Shown here: positions 16,657 through 26,178 of the stretch, in pieces
How the letters are laid out: the number at the start of each line of letters is the position of its first letter
How positions within the stretch are numbered: the first letter of the stretch is position 1
Assembly (NCBI GenBank): GCA_046349615.1
Contig: JAXMBZ010000009.1
Coordinates: 1 to 64,000, forward strand
DNA: 64,000 nucleotides
Direction of reading: 5' to 3'
From: JADJNY01 sp046349615
GTDB lineage: Bacteria > Planctomycetota > UBA1135 > GCA-002686595
Position numbers and translations under genes: made by a program
The notes under the pieces: model-generated
The model's input: the letters and a program-made list of their open reading frames with translations, nothing else
Told to the model about the DNA's origin: nothing
Database searches by the model: none

Positions 16657-18183
16657 TCATCGCGGCGTCGCTCCGTTCGCGCTCGATGCGGCTCGTCCGC
16701 CGTTCGCAGACCCGCCCGTGCGCTCCGCCGCGCTCTCGAGCGCCTTCGCGCGCGCTTCCCGCGACGCGAGCGGGTCGTAGCCCTTCGGCTCGATTCCGCG
16801 TGCCGCGAGCCAATCGAACGCGCGCACGCGGCCTTCGGGATGGACGTCCTCGAGGTACGCGAGGTTCTCCTCGACGAGGCGCGCGTCGAATTCCGCAGCG
16901 CTCTTGCACGTCGCGAGCAAGTCCTCGATCGCTCCGCTCGAGCGCGCGACCTCGCCCGCGCGCCGCAGCGCGAGCCCTCGGAGCTCCGCCGGCACGGCGC
17001 CCTCCGCGTCGAGCTTCGCGAGGAGGAAACTCCACGCTCCGCGCTCGAGGTGCCAGCCGAGCGCCGTCTCGTCGACCGCGAGCGCGGCGTTCGCGCCCGC
17101 GCCGCGCGTCAGCGTGTCGACGAGCTCCACGAGCGCCGCATCGTCCGCGACGAGCGCGAGATCGCCGCAAAACGTCGCACGCGTCGCGCCCGCGAGGAAC
17201 ACGAGCGCCGCGCGCCGGTTTTCGGCCAGCGCGAGCGCCTCGAGCGCGTTGCGCCGTTCCTTCGCGCGCGTCTCGCGCTCCTCGACGCGCGCCGCCCGCT
17301 GCTCGGCCGCCCGCTCGGCGACGAGCGCCCCGTCGAGCGCTCCGGCGACGAGCCCCGCGCGCTCCGGCGCGTCGTCGACGAGCGCGACGTCGAACACGAA
17401 CGCTCCGCGCGGCGCGCTCGAGCGCGGCGTGAACGGGTCGGGCACGAGGAACGCCGCGCGCGGATGGCCCTCGTCGAGCGTGGAGTCGAGGAGCACGAGC
17501 TCGTTCCAAGCCACGCTGCGCGGCGGCGCGCCCTCCGCGTCCTCGTCGCGCACCTCGACGTCGGCCTCGAAACGCACGGAGAGCTCGACGGGCGCGTCGG
17601 CGCTCGTGTCGCGGGCGAGCTCGAACGTCGTCGCGGGCGTGCTCTTGCCGCCGACCGGACCGAGCGCGACCGCGTGCGTCGCGCCGCGGACGAGCGCGGC
17701 GATCACGTCCGACGCGACGCGCGTGCGCGGTGCGCCCGGACGAGCGAGTGCCACGTCGAGCTCCGCCGGATCGACGCGGCGCGCGGCCGGAGCGAGGCGC
17801 GCGGTCGGCTGGATCGGCGCGTCGCCCACGCGCGAGCCGATCAGGCGCGCGGCGCGATCGAGCGGCAGGCCGAGCTCGAGCGCGCGCTCGACGTACGCGA
17901 CGCGCACGCGGACGAGCTGCGCGCGCGAGGGGTCCTTCTCGAGCGCTTCGGCGGCTCCGCGCGGCAGGATCCCGCGCAACGGCGCGCCCGCGTAGTCGCG
18001 CAGCGCGAGCTCGAACCGCGGCAACGCGAGCTCGTCCTGCGCGGCGCTCGCACGCGCTTCGGCGGGCTCGCCCGCGCCGACCGGACCTGCAACGCCCGCG
18101 ACCTCCGGCCCGCTCGTCCGACACGCGCCGAGCGCGAGCATGAGCACGGCGATTCGCGAGCCTTGGGTGCGGAGCGTGGACAT
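16657..18183 (-). CDS. Predicted lipoprotein of unknown function
   Basis: A 508-residue protein starting at the ATG that gives a lipoprotein signal (IAVLMLALGAC, lipobox LGAC with the modified Cys about 21 residues in). The mature part is Ala/Glu/Arg-rich and probably mixed helical and beta, and I recognise no domain. A helical, highly charged segment (EERETRAKERRNALEALALA) lies in the middle. It precedes the AsmA-like gene by 34 bases on the same strand and is probably cotranscribed, so an envelope role is likely. Possible upstream starts lack a lipobox at the right distance. Confidence 0.7.
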   Translation of the reverse strand: MSTLRTQGSRIAVLMLALGACRTSGPEVAGVAGPVGAGEPAEARASAAQDELALPRFELALRDYAGAPLRGILPRGAAEALEKDPSRAQLVRVRVAYVERALELGLPLDRAARLIGSRVGDAPIQPTARLAPAARRVDPAELDVALARPGAPRTRVASDVIAALVRGATHAVALGPVGGKSTPATTFELARDTSADAPVELSVRFEADVEVRDEDAEGAPPRSVAWNELVLLDSTLDEGHPRAAFLVPDPFTPRSSAPRGAFVFDVALVDDAPERAGLVAGALDGALVAERAAEQRAARVEERETRAKERRNALEALALAENRRAALVFLAGATRATFCGDLALVADDAALVELVDTLTRGAGANAALAVDETALGWHLERGAWSFLLAKLDAEGAVPAELRGLALRRAGEVARSSGAIEDLLATCKSAAEFDARLVEENLAYLEDVHPEGRVRAFDWLAARGIEPKGYDPLASREARAKALESAAERTGGSANGGRAASSANGATPR

Positions 18184-18292
18184 CGTCGAGGGAGCGGACA
18201 ACCGCCGTTCACGACGCATGGAAACGGGGCGCGATGCTCGGGTCAAGGACCGTCCTTCGTGCCGGGCCGCGTCGACGTCTCCACCAACGAAG

Positions 18293-18323
18293 CGGAGCCG
18301 ACGGGATCGCCCCATCGGCTCCG
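18293..18323 (-). terminator. Hairpin downstream of the repeat-rich secreted protein
   Basis: A 9-bp perfect inverted repeat (CGGAGCCGA with TCGGCTCCG) around a 13-base loop lies 50 bases beyond the stop at 18373 and before the lipoprotein start at 18183. There is no T-run, so termination is inferred from position and shape. Confidence 0.4.
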
Positions 18324-18372
18324 TTCGCTCCGAGCGCGCACCGCTGGGTGCGCACTCGTCGTCATCCGTCGA

Positions 18373-20559
18373 TCACCACGTCACGACGAGACCGTTCGTC
18401 ACGTTGAACGTCTCCGGCGGGCAGAAGAGCGCCGCCGCGTTGCGGTAGTACGTCTGGTAGTAGCGCACCGCGCCGCTGCCCGGCACCACGCCGCCGCGCG
18501 CCGACAGCGTGATCGTGTCGGTCGAGTCGGGGAACGAGCTCGCGCCGAGCACGTTGAAGCGCGTGCGCAGACGGACGAGCGAACCACCGGCGCAACGGAC
18601 GCCGTCGCCGAAGGTCGAATCCTCGAGCGCGTCGCCCTGGAGGTAGATGCACGACGACGTCGCCGGCATCAGCGAGCCGTTCAGCACGACGTCGTCGGAG
18701 TACGTCGAACCCGTCGACGCCAGGTTGGCCCCGCTCGCGTTCGTCGAGTTCGCGCAGCCGTTGCCCGCCGTCCCCGTGTTGCCGCAGGGGCAGGGCGTCG
18801 TGTGGCCGGTGTCGAGACCGTCGCCGAAGCAGAACGGGATCCCCGAGATCGGATCCGGCAGACGCACGGTCATGATCGCGTTCGTGCTGCCCGTGAAGGC
18901 GACGCGCAGACCGATGCGGCCGTCGTGACCGAACGTCAGCGATGCGCCGTCCGAGTTGCCGTTCTGCACGGTGCCGAAACCGCTGACCGTGCGGAAGACG
19001 CCGGGGCTGATCTCGACCTGGTCGCCGTTCAGCACGACGGGCAGGAGCCCGAGGCCCGGATCGTACGCCCACAGCGAGAGACCCGTCGTCGTGCCGCCCG
19101 AGAGCGTCGTGTAGAAGAGGATCTGCCCGCGATCGTTGAAGTGCACGACGCTGCTGCTGAACGAGCTCGCGATGCTCCCGCCCGTGCCCGGCATCGTCTG
19201 GCCTTCGCGCACGACGAGCTGCAGGTTGCCCGGCGTGCCGGTCCAGAGGCCCGAGTCGTTCGCCGTCGTCACCGTGCCGCCCGAGAGCGTCGCCTGGATC
19301 ACGACTTGGCCCACGTCGTTGACGAGGCTGTAGAAGTTCGTGCTCGAGATCGAGCCCGGGAAGCTCGTGAACACGCCGTCGGTTCCCGGAGCCGGATCGT
19401 TACGGCGCGCGACGAGCGCGAGCGAGCCGACGCCGCCCGCGAACACGGCGCGGTCGTTGACGCCGGCGATCACGCCGCCGCCGCGGAGGTCGGACGCGAA
19501 GAGCGTCTTGCTCGAGCGCGTCCACGCGTTCGTCGCGATCTGCGGCACCCAGGCGTCGCCGGTGATCGCATTGAACGTCGCTCCACCCGTGCTCGGCGCG
19601 ACGTCGCCTTCGCGGACGAGCACCGCGCTGCCGACGCCCGGCGTGTGCACCATCAGCGCGCGGTCGTTCGCCGCGACCGCCGCGGGGGTACCCTGCGTCG
19701 TCGAGAACGTGATGTCGTAGAGGAGCTCACCCGAGTCGTTCATGAGCATCAGCGCCGACAGCGTCGTGAACGTGTCGGTGCCGACCGCTCCACCCGCTCC
19801 GGAGACGGGGTCGGACTTGCGCGCGACGAGCTCGAGCGAGCCCGGCAGGCCCGACCAGATGCCGACCTGGTTGTTCGTGCCCGACGTCGTGTTCACGGGC
19901 GGAATACCCGTGCCGTTCGTGAGCGCGCCCATGAAGTAGAGGCGGCCCTGGCTGTTGATTCCGGTCGTGACGAGGCTCGGCGAGCTGAACGCCTGAGTGA
20001 ACGTGGCGCCGCCCGTGCCCGGAGCGACGTCGTTGCGCTGCACCTGCAGCGACTGGGTGGAGAACGGCCCGCCGAAGAGCGCGGAGTCGTTGGGTCCCGT
20101 GATCGTCACGTTGTTGTCCCACACGGTGGAACCCCAGAGCGCGCGACCATCGGGGCTCAGACGCACGGTCGAGCTCAGCGCGGTGCTGATGCCCGAGCCC
20201 GTGCGGAGCAGGACGCCCGGCGTCATGCCCGGAGCTTGATCGCCGCCGCGCACGAGCATCTTCAGCGTCGCGCGCGAGGAGCCGTAGAAGTACGCCTTCT
20301 CGTCGATGGGCGTGACGGTCGCGCCGGTGTCGGTCATGCGGCCGAGGAAGAGGACGTTGCCGGTCTCGTCGAGCACGCAGTTGTTCCCGAGCGCGCTCGA
20401 GCCGCCGAACGTGAAGGTGGGGATCGGCGTGCCGCTGTTGTCGGGCACGGCGTCGCCGTCGGTGGCGACGAGGATGCCTTGCGTCGCGACGAGCCCTTGT
20501 GCGGCGGACGGAACGGCGAGGCAGACGAGAGCGAGGATGGGTGTGGATCGGTGGAGCAT
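18373..20559 (-). CDS. Secreted tandem-repeat protein with C-terminal module
   Basis: A 728-residue exported protein. The ATG at 20559 begins the signal peptide MLHRSTPILALVCLAVPSAAQ. The body holds about seven repeats of roughly 70 residues with a variable NDxGxxxF core followed by LWxGxPGxLxLVxRxxDxAPGTGG, as in RNDVAPGTGGATF, RKSDPVSGAGGAV and RNDPAPGTDGVF. Such units are typical of predicted secreted beta-propeller or beta-solenoid proteins of Planctomycetota and Myxococcota. The C-terminal 150 residues are the shared module (FCFGDG, CPCGN, GCANS, FGDGVRC, YYRNAA, FNVTN). No enzymatic motif is seen. It is apparently monocistronic. Confidence 0.82.
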   Translation of the reverse strand: MLHRSTPILALVCLAVPSAAQGLVATQGILVATDGDAVPDNSGTPIPTFTFGGSSALGNNCVLDETGNVLFLGRMTDTGATVTPIDEKAYFYGSSRATLKMLVRGGDQAPGMTPGVLLRTGSGISTALSSTVRLSPDGRALWGSTVWDNNVTITGPNDSALFGGPFSTQSLQVQRNDVAPGTGGATFTQAFSSPSLVTTGINSQGRLYFMGALTNGTGIPPVNTTSGTNNQVGIWSGLPGSLELVARKSDPVSGAGGAVGTDTFTTLSALMLMNDSGELLYDITFSTTQGTPAAVAANDRALMVHTPGVGSAVLVREGDVAPSTGGATFNAITGDAWVPQIATNAWTRSSKTLFASDLRGGGVIAGVNDRAVFAGGVGSLALVARRNDPAPGTDGVFTSFPGSISSTNFYSLVNDVGQVVIQATLSGGTVTTANDSGLWTGTPGNLQLVVREGQTMPGTGGSIASSFSSSVVHFNDRGQILFYTTLSGGTTTGLSLWAYDPGLGLLPVVLNGDQVEISPGVFRTVSGFGTVQNGNSDGASLTFGHDGRIGLRVAFTGSTNAIMTVRLPDPISGIPFCFGDGLDTGHTTPCPCGNTGTAGNGCANSTNASGANLASTGSTYSDDVVLNGSLMPATSSCIYLQGDALEDSTFGDGVRCAGGSLVRLRTRFNVLGASSFPDSTDTITLSARGGVVPGSGAVRYYQTYYRNAAALFCPPETFNVTNGLVVTW

Positions 20560-20585
20560 GGGTGGGCGCGTGGGAGGTGGGTGGG
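20560..20585 (+). promoter_or_regulatory. G-quadruplex-type G-tract cluster in the 5' region
   Basis: Five runs of three G separated by 1, 5, 4 and 1 bases lie on the plus strand directly against the start codon of the minus-strand secreted protein. The G-rich strand is therefore the template strand of that gene. Fold and function are inferred. Confidence 0.4.
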
Positions 20586-20654
20586 TGAGCGGACGAGGGG
20601 CATGGTCGCCCGGAGGCGACGCCCTGGGGATTGCACTTTGGGGTGGGTTGGGGC

Positions 20655-20668
20655 TGCCCGTTCGGGCA
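20655..20668 (-). terminator. Small hairpin after the SNF2 helicase gene
   Basis: TGCCCG and CGGGCA lie two bases apart, about 100 bases beyond the stop at 20766. Only a tentative terminator; the stem is short and no T-run follows. Confidence 0.25.
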
Positions 20669-20765
20669 ACGCGGCGGTGTCGGGGGTCGAGGCGTCTCGG
20701 CGGGAGCTCCCGCGGCGCCCCCGAACGTCGCGCGCCCATCCCGCGGGGCGCGTTTCCCACATCGA

Positions 20766-23700
20766 TCAAGTCAGCAGACGCTCGAGGTCCTCACGCGTCA
20801 GGTCGCGCAGGACCGCGTTGTCCTCGGAGAGGATCGCCTCCGCGAGGTGCTTCTTCTTCGACTGCAACTCGAGCACGCGCTCCTCCACCGTCCCCCGCGC
20901 GATCAACCGATACGCCATGACGTTCCGCGTCTGACCGATGCGATGCGCGCGGTCGATCGCCTGCGTCTCCGACGCCGGGTTCCACCACGGATCGAGCAGG
21001 AACACGTAGTCCGCCGCCGTCAGGTTCAACCCGAACCCGCCCGCCTTCAGCGAGATCAAGAACAGCTTGCACTTCGGATCGTTCTGGAAGCGCTCGACCT
21101 GCGCCTGACGGTCGCGCGTCGAGCCGTCGAGGTACGCGTACTCCCACCCCGCCGCGTCGAGTCGCGGACGCAGGATCGAGAGGAAGCTCGTGAACTGCGA
21201 GAACACGAGCGCCTTGTGCTCGCTCTCGACGATCTCCTCGAGCAGCGGCTGGAGCACTTCGAGCTTCGCGCCCTCTTCCGTCTTCCGCGCGGCGTCGAGC
21301 AAGCCCGGATGACAGGCCGCCTGACGGAGACGCAGGAGCGCTTCCAACACATGGAGCTTCTGCGCGCCCTCGATCTCGCCGCCGCCCGCGAGCAGCGTCG
21401 CGCGGAAGTGCGCGGCGAGCGCGTCGTACTCCACGCGCTCCTGGTCGTCGAGGTCGCACCAGATGACCTGCTCGCTCTTCTCGGGCAGGTCGCGCAGCAC
21501 CTGCTCCTTCGTGCGGCGCAGGAAGAACGGCTTGAGCGCGCGCGCGAGCGTCTTGCGCCGGTCGTCGTCGAGCGTGAGGTCCGCGCGCCCCGTGAAGAGC
21601 GTCCGGAACGCGCTCGAACGCCCGAGCATGCCGGGGTTCAAGAACTCGAAGAGCGACCAGAGCTCGCCGAGGTGGTTCTCCACCGGCGTGCCCGTCAGCA
21701 CGAGCCGATGGTCGGCGCGCAGGAGCCGCGCGGCCTTCGCGACCTGGCTCTGCGGGTTCTTGATCGCCTGCGCTTCGTCGAGGATCACGTAGTCGAACTC
21801 GACGTCCTTGAAGAACGCGGCGTCCTGTCGGAGCGTGCCGTACGTCGTGACGACGAGGTCGCTCTGCGCGACCTTGCGCGCGAGCTTCGTGCGGTCGACG
21901 CCGCTGTAATCGAGCACCGAGAGCTTCGGCGTGAAGCGCTCCGCTTCCGCGCGCCAGTTGAAGGTCAGCGACTTCGGCGCGACGACGAGCGTCGGCTTCG
22001 AGGCATCCTTCTCCTTCGCGCGTTCCTGCAACAGAGCGAGCACCTGCACCGTCTTGCCGAGACCCATGTCGTCGGCGAGGCACCCGCCGAAGCCGAGGTC
22101 GCGCAGGAACTGGAACCAACCGAGCCCCTCGCGCTGATAGGGGCGGAGTTCGCCGTGGAAACCCTTCGGCTCATCGCGCGCGTCGACGCCGCGGAACGAA
22201 TCGAGCCGCTCGCGCCACTTGCGGAAGCCCGCGTCGACGTCGACGTCGCCGCGCTCGGCGAGCAGCGCGTCGAGCAGCCAACCTTGGCTCTGCTTGAAGC
22301 GCACGCGATCGCCCTTCACGTCGGTCGAGACCTCGAGGAGGCTCCAGCGCGCGAGCCAGTCCTCCGGCAGGATTCCGACGGAGCCGTCGCCGAGCGTCAC
22401 GGTGTTCGAACCCCGCTTCGCCGCGGCGAGCAGCGCGGGCATCGAGGCGACCTGGCCGTCGAAATCGATGCCGCCCTCGAGGTCGAACCAGTCGATGCCG
22501 CTCTTGATCGAGAGCTTGACCGCGCCGGCGCGGCGATAGCGTTTCCCTTGCGCGTCGACGCCCCAGCCGCGGCCGAGGAGCGCGCTGACGATCACGGGCA
22601 GGTCGCGCGGATCGATCCAACCGTCGCGCGTGCCGGGGCTCGAGCGTTCGGGATTACCGCCGCATCCGAGGAACTCGGCGAGGCGGGCGCTTTCCGCGGC
22701 GAAATCACGACGAAGGAGCTTGGGACGTGCCGTGCCGCCCTTCTCCGCGGACACGAACTTCTTGACGAGCCCGCGCGCGTCGCCGCACTCGACGACGACG
22801 CCGTCGTAGTCGAACGCGATCGTGCAGTCGAGCTCGTCTTCGCTCTCCATGCGCGGCGCGCGCACACGCAGGAGCGGGCGCGGCGCGACGCCGTCGACCA
22901 CCTCCGCGTCGGGAGCGGCCGCCGCCGGCCGCGCGACCTCGAGGCGCGCGCCGCCCGGCGCTTCGAGCAAGCTCGCCTCGAGCTCCGCGCGCGCTTCCAC
23001 CGGCGCGCGGATCGGCCCCTTCGCGCGCAGCTCGAGCACGAGGTCGAGCGCGCCGCGCGGATCGAAGCGCCCGAGCGCGCCCCGGGCGAAGATCCACCCG
23101 TCGGCGAAGAGCATCGCGGGCTCCTCGAGCGACATGCGCTCCTCTCCGCGCACGAGCGCGCCCTCGAGGCTCACCTCGCGCACGGCGTCGTGCGCCGCCA
23201 GCGCGAACGCCGGCGTCCACGCTTCGCCCTCGTCGAACACGAGGGGCTCGTTCTCCTCGCGCGTCGTGCTCTCGAGGAACAGCCGCCCGCTGCGCGCGAG
23301 CCGCGGGAGGAGCACCTCGCGCTGCGCCGGGTTGAGATCGACGTCGCGCACGCCGACCTGCGGACGCATCGGGTCCGCGAGCTCGTCCGCGCGCAGCGTG
23401 CCGAGCACGAGCCGGTCGAGCGGGTCCTCGAGCTCGTCGAGCTCCGAGCGCGCGACGTCGAACGGACGCCGCACGCCCCAGGTCCCGCTCTTGAGCTTCG
23501 CCTGGGTGAAGAGCTGCAGGCACAGGTCGCCCCGCGGATCGCTCTCGCGCGGGTCCGCGACGTAGACGATGCGCCGCGCCTCGCTCTGCACTTCGACCCA
23601 CGGATCGCGGTGCGATTCGGCGACGAGGCGGTGGAGGTCGCTGACGCGCCGCCGCCATTCCTCGTCGCGCAGGCGCTTCGCGGCCGCCGATCGGGGCGTC

Positions 23701-24035
23701 GAGACGTCCTGGACTTCGTCGCCGGCGACGGCGGGGCCGCGCTCCGCGTCGTCGGCGGCGAGCACGACGGCCCAGAGGTGCTCACAGGCCTGCGAGTCCT
23801 TGAACTCGTCGCACGTGCACGCCGCGGAGAGGTTGCCCCCGCCCTCTTCCCAGCGCAGAGCGACGTCGCGCACCGCGTCGTCGTCGTCGGGATCGTCGCC
23901 GCGGACCTCGGCGACCACGAAGCCGGGTTCGCGCGTGACGAGGACGACGCGGCCGGCGTCGAAAGCCTCGCGGCCGTGGCGGCGCTGCTCGGCGTCGAAG
24001 CGATGGACCAGGAGATCGGTGAGACGGGCGGACAT
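20766..24035 (-). CDS. SWIM zinc-finger SNF2/Rad54-family helicase
   Basis: A 1089-residue DNA translocase. A SWIM zinc finger occupies residues 73-86 (CTC, then CEH). The central region matches bacterial SNF2 N-terminal extensions. The ATPase core begins near residue 650: DDMGLGKTVQVLALL (Walker A), ILDEAQAIKNP (motif II), LTGTPVENHLGELWS (III), then the helicase C half with LVFSQFTSFL, YLDGSTRDRQ, LISLKAGGFGLNLTAADYVF and QAIDRAHRIGQ. Such proteins use ATP to move along duplex DNA and remodel bound protein; the bacterial role is unclear, with repair or transcription recycling suggested. The start precedes the usual LTDLLVHRF. Confidence 0.93.
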   Translation of the reverse strand: MSARLTDLLVHRFDAEQRRHGREAFDAGRVVLVTREPGFVVAEVRGDDPDDDDAVRDVALRWEEGGGNLSAACTCDEFKDSQACEHLWAVVLAADDAERGPAVAGDEVQDVSTPRSAAAKRLRDEEWRRRVSDLHRLVAESHRDPWVEVQSEARRIVYVADPRESDPRGDLCLQLFTQAKLKSGTWGVRRPFDVARSELDELEDPLDRLVLGTLRADELADPMRPQVGVRDVDLNPAQREVLLPRLARSGRLFLESTTREENEPLVFDEGEAWTPAFALAAHDAVREVSLEGALVRGEERMSLEEPAMLFADGWIFARGALGRFDPRGALDLVLELRAKGPIRAPVEARAELEASLLEAPGGARLEVARPAAAAPDAEVVDGVAPRPLLRVRAPRMESEDELDCTIAFDYDGVVVECGDARGLVKKFVSAEKGGTARPKLLRRDFAAESARLAEFLGCGGNPERSSPGTRDGWIDPRDLPVIVSALLGRGWGVDAQGKRYRRAGAVKLSIKSGIDWFDLEGGIDFDGQVASMPALLAAAKRGSNTVTLGDGSVGILPEDWLARWSLLEVSTDVKGDRVRFKQSQGWLLDALLAERGDVDVDAGFRKWRERLDSFRGVDARDEPKGFHGELRPYQREGLGWFQFLRDLGFGGCLADDMGLGKTVQVLALLQERAKEKDASKPTLVVAPKSLTFNWRAEAERFTPKLSVLDYSGVDRTKLARKVAQSDLVVTTYGTLRQDAAFFKDVEFDYVILDEAQAIKNPQSQVAKAARLLRADHRLVLTGTPVENHLGELWSLFEFLNPGMLGRSSAFRTLFTGRADLTLDDDRRKTLARALKPFFLRRTKEQVLRDLPEKSEQVIWCDLDDQERVEYDALAAHFRATLLAGGGEIEGAQKLHVLEALLRLRQAACHPGLLDAARKTEEGAKLEVLQPLLEEIVESEHKALVFSQFTSFLSILRPRLDAAGWEYAYLDGSTRDRQAQVERFQNDPKCKLFLISLKAGGFGLNLTAADYVFLLDPWWNPASETQAIDRAHRIGQTRNVMAYRLIARGTVEERVLELQSKKKHLAEAILSEDNAVLRDLTREDLERLLT

Positions 24036-24282
24036 GCGGGGGTGATTCCCCCGCGGCCGGCCGCTCGCGGCGAGAGGCCGCGTTCCGGTCGGGAGAACCC
24101 GGGGAGGATAGCGAGCGCTGCGCTGCGGAACAGCCCGCTCACGCGCTCCTTTTCGAAAGCGCGCACGCCGTGCGGACTTCGAACCGCGCCCGCTGACGGC
24201 GTCACGCGGCGCTCGAGCACGCGGCGCTCGATTCGTCGCGGCGCCGTCGCGAGCCCCGAGCACGTCGGATAGGTTCACGCGC

Positions 24283-25143
24283 GTGTCCGCGCGCTCGCTC
24301 CCGTCCCCGTGCTGCGTCGCCGTCGATTGGAGCGGCGCGGTGCACGGCGAGCGCCGGAAGCTCTGGCTCGCGGTCGCGCGCGACGGCCGCGTCGAGCGGC
24401 TCGAGGGGGGCACACGCACGCGGGCCGAGGTCGTCGCGCACGTGATCGAGCTCGCGCGCGTCGAGCGCCGCCTCGTCGTCGGGCTCGATTTCGCGTTCTC
24501 GTTCCCGGCCTGGTTCGCGGAGGCGCGCGCCTGCACGGACGCGCGCGCGTTGTGGGCGCTCGCCGCGCGCGAGGGCGAGCGCTGGCTCGCCGAGTGTCCG
24601 CACCCCTTCTGGGGCCGCCCCGGACGGCGCAAACCGGCGCTCCCCGCGCACCACCGCGCGACGGAAGGCGCCGCGCCGCCGGTGCAGGGCATCACGCCGA
24701 AGTCGGTGTTCCAGATCGGCGGCGCGGGCGCGGTCGGGACGGGCTCGGTGCGCGGGATGCCGCACCTGCTCGAGCTCGCGCGCGCGGGCTTCGCGCTGTG
24801 GCCTTTCGACCCGCCGCGCTTCCCGCTCGCACTCGAGATCTACCCGCGCGAGCTCACGGGCCCCGTGCGCAAGGCGCGCTCCGTCGCGCGACGCGCGTGG
24901 CTCGCGAACCACGCGGACGGAGAGGAGCCCGCGCTCGTGCGCCGGGCCGCGTCGAGCGAGGACGCGTTCGACGCGTTCGCCTCCGCGCTCGTGATGAGCC
25001 GCCACGCGCGCGAGTTCGAAGCGCTCGAGCCCGCGCACGACGCGCGCGAACTCCTCGAGGGCCGCATCTGGCGCCCGCTCCACGATCCGTTCGAGCGGGG
25101 TGCACGCACTCGCGCACGCCGCGAGGTCGAGCGCGCGCCCTGA
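24283..25143 (+). CDS. DUF429 family protein (RNase H-like fold predicted)
   Basis: A 286-residue protein with the DUF429 layout. The N-terminal VAVDWSGAVHG strand supplies the first acidic residue, VVGLDFAFSFPAWF the second, and EDAFDAFASALVMSRHA the C-terminal acidic residue. QGITPKSVFQIGGAGAVGTGS and LEIYPRELTG are family stretches. The arrangement suggests a metal-dependent nuclease-like fold, but activity is not established. The start is a GTG at 24283; the helicase gene is divergent across 247 bases. Confidence 0.75.
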   Translation: MSARSLPSPCCVAVDWSGAVHGERRKLWLAVARDGRVERLEGGTRTRAEVVAHVIELARVERRLVVGLDFAFSFPAWFAEARACTDARALWALAAREGERWLAECPHPFWGRPGRRKPALPAHHRATEGAAPPVQGITPKSVFQIGGAGAVGTGSVRGMPHLLELARAGFALWPFDPPRFPLALEIYPRELTGPVRKARSVARRAWLANHADGEEPALVRRAASSEDAFDAFASALVMSRHAREFEALEPAHDARELLEGRIWRPLHDPFERGARTRARREVERAP

Positions 25144-25161
25144 CCGCGGCGCCCCCGCTTC

Positions 25162-25653
25162 TCACACCTTCTCGATCGCGACGTCGACGGGCTCGAGCTT
25201 CGGGAGCTTCGCGAGCGCGGACGGCGCGAGCGCGACGAGGAAGCCGCGCTTTCCGCCGTTGATCCAGATGCGCGGGAGCTCGAGGATCGTCCGCTCGACG
25301 TACACCGGGAGCTCCGTGCGCGTTCCGAACGGGCTCGTGCCGCCGACCTGGTAGCCGGTCCACTTCTCCGCGACCTCGGGCTTGCACGGCGTGATCGACT
25401 TCACGCCGAGGTGCCGCGCGAGGTTCTTCGCCGAGACCTGGCGGTCGCCGTGCATCAGCACGACGAGCGGCTGCTTCGCCTCCGTCTCGAAGACGAGCGT
25501 CTTCACGACCGCGTGCTCGTCGACGCCGAGCTCCTCCGACGAGCGCGCCGTGCCGCCCTTCTCGACGTAGTCGTAGAGGTGCGGCTCGTACGCGATCCCC
25601 TGCGCGCGCAGGAAGCGGATCGCCGGCGTGACGGGCGGGTCCTTGGCGGCCAT
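25162..25653 (-). CDS. ybaK: YbaK/EbsC-type aminoacyl-tRNA deacylase
   Basis: A 163-residue protein of the YbaK/ProX editing family. Family stretches are TPAIRFLRAQGIAYEPHLYDY, VVKTLVFE, LVVLMHGDRQVS and the C-terminal VGGTSPFGTRTELPVYVE. Close relatives hydrolyse Cys-tRNA(Pro) or similar mischarged tRNAs in the cytoplasm, preventing mistranslation. The length is normal. The ATG at 25653 precedes the typical MAAKDPPVTPA; a longer frame upstream is not family-like. It converges with the DUF429 gene, 18 bases apart. Confidence 0.88.
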   Translation of the reverse strand: MAAKDPPVTPAIRFLRAQGIAYEPHLYDYVEKGGTARSSEELGVDEHAVVKTLVFETEAKQPLVVLMHGDRQVSAKNLARHLGVKSITPCKPEVAEKWTGYQVGGTSPFGTRTELPVYVERTILELPRIWINGGKRGFLVALAPSALAKLPKLEPVDVAIEKV

Positions 25654-26178
25654 GGCGGCGCGGCATCGTGCGGACCGACCGCGCACGCGGCAAGCGCTCG
25701 AGCGTGCGAGGCGCGCTTCGCGGCCCGGGACGGCGACCGTGTGCCGCCGATCGCATCCGACCGCGGAGGGCGGCGACGAACTCCCGAAACGACACGGGGC
25801 ACAAACGTCCCGCCTGGGGTCGACGGTCCGTCTCTTCACTTCCAGCGCCCCGGTCCGGGCACTGGTTTCGCGACCCCAGGCAGGACGGGTGTGCCTCGTG
25901 CGGGGCGAACCCCGAGGGCGGAGCGGCGTCCTGCTGCGCCGTGCTCCTCTTCCTTCATATCGAAACGAGCGCGGTCCGCGGGTACCGACGTCGTCATTCA
26001 CGCGTTGGAATTGCACGTAGAGATCACGAGCGCGTCGGCGGCGAGAACGTGGACTCGATCATCGCGTGAGCTTCGATTGCTGCACTCACGCACGCTCCGG
26101 AGCGACGCACCGCGGCCGGCTTCCGCTGGAGCGGGGCGCCGAAGCCCGCTTCCCAGGCGAAATGGGCCGCCGGGGGCG
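25654..26178. other. 525-base gap containing an imperfect 16-bp inverted repeat
   Basis: No frame here gives a recognisable protein. The clearest structure is an inverted repeat, 25807-25822 pairing with 25871-25886 (GTCCCGCCTGGGGTCG against CGACCCCAGGCAGGAC), with one mismatch and a 48-base interior. It could belong to the 3' region of the minus-strand gene ending at 26179, the upstream region of ybaK, or a degraded mobile element. Confidence 0.5.

Noticed and set aside
14145..17432. Very long open frame opposite the AsmA-like gene
   Set aside because: Its composition is Arg/Glu-rich shadow sequence typical of antisense frames in GC-rich genes; the minus-strand protein has a clear fold.
20631..24272. 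Long plus-strand open frame opposite the SNF2 helicase
   Set aside because: Arg/Glu/Leu-rich shadow of the helicase gene without recognisable motifs.
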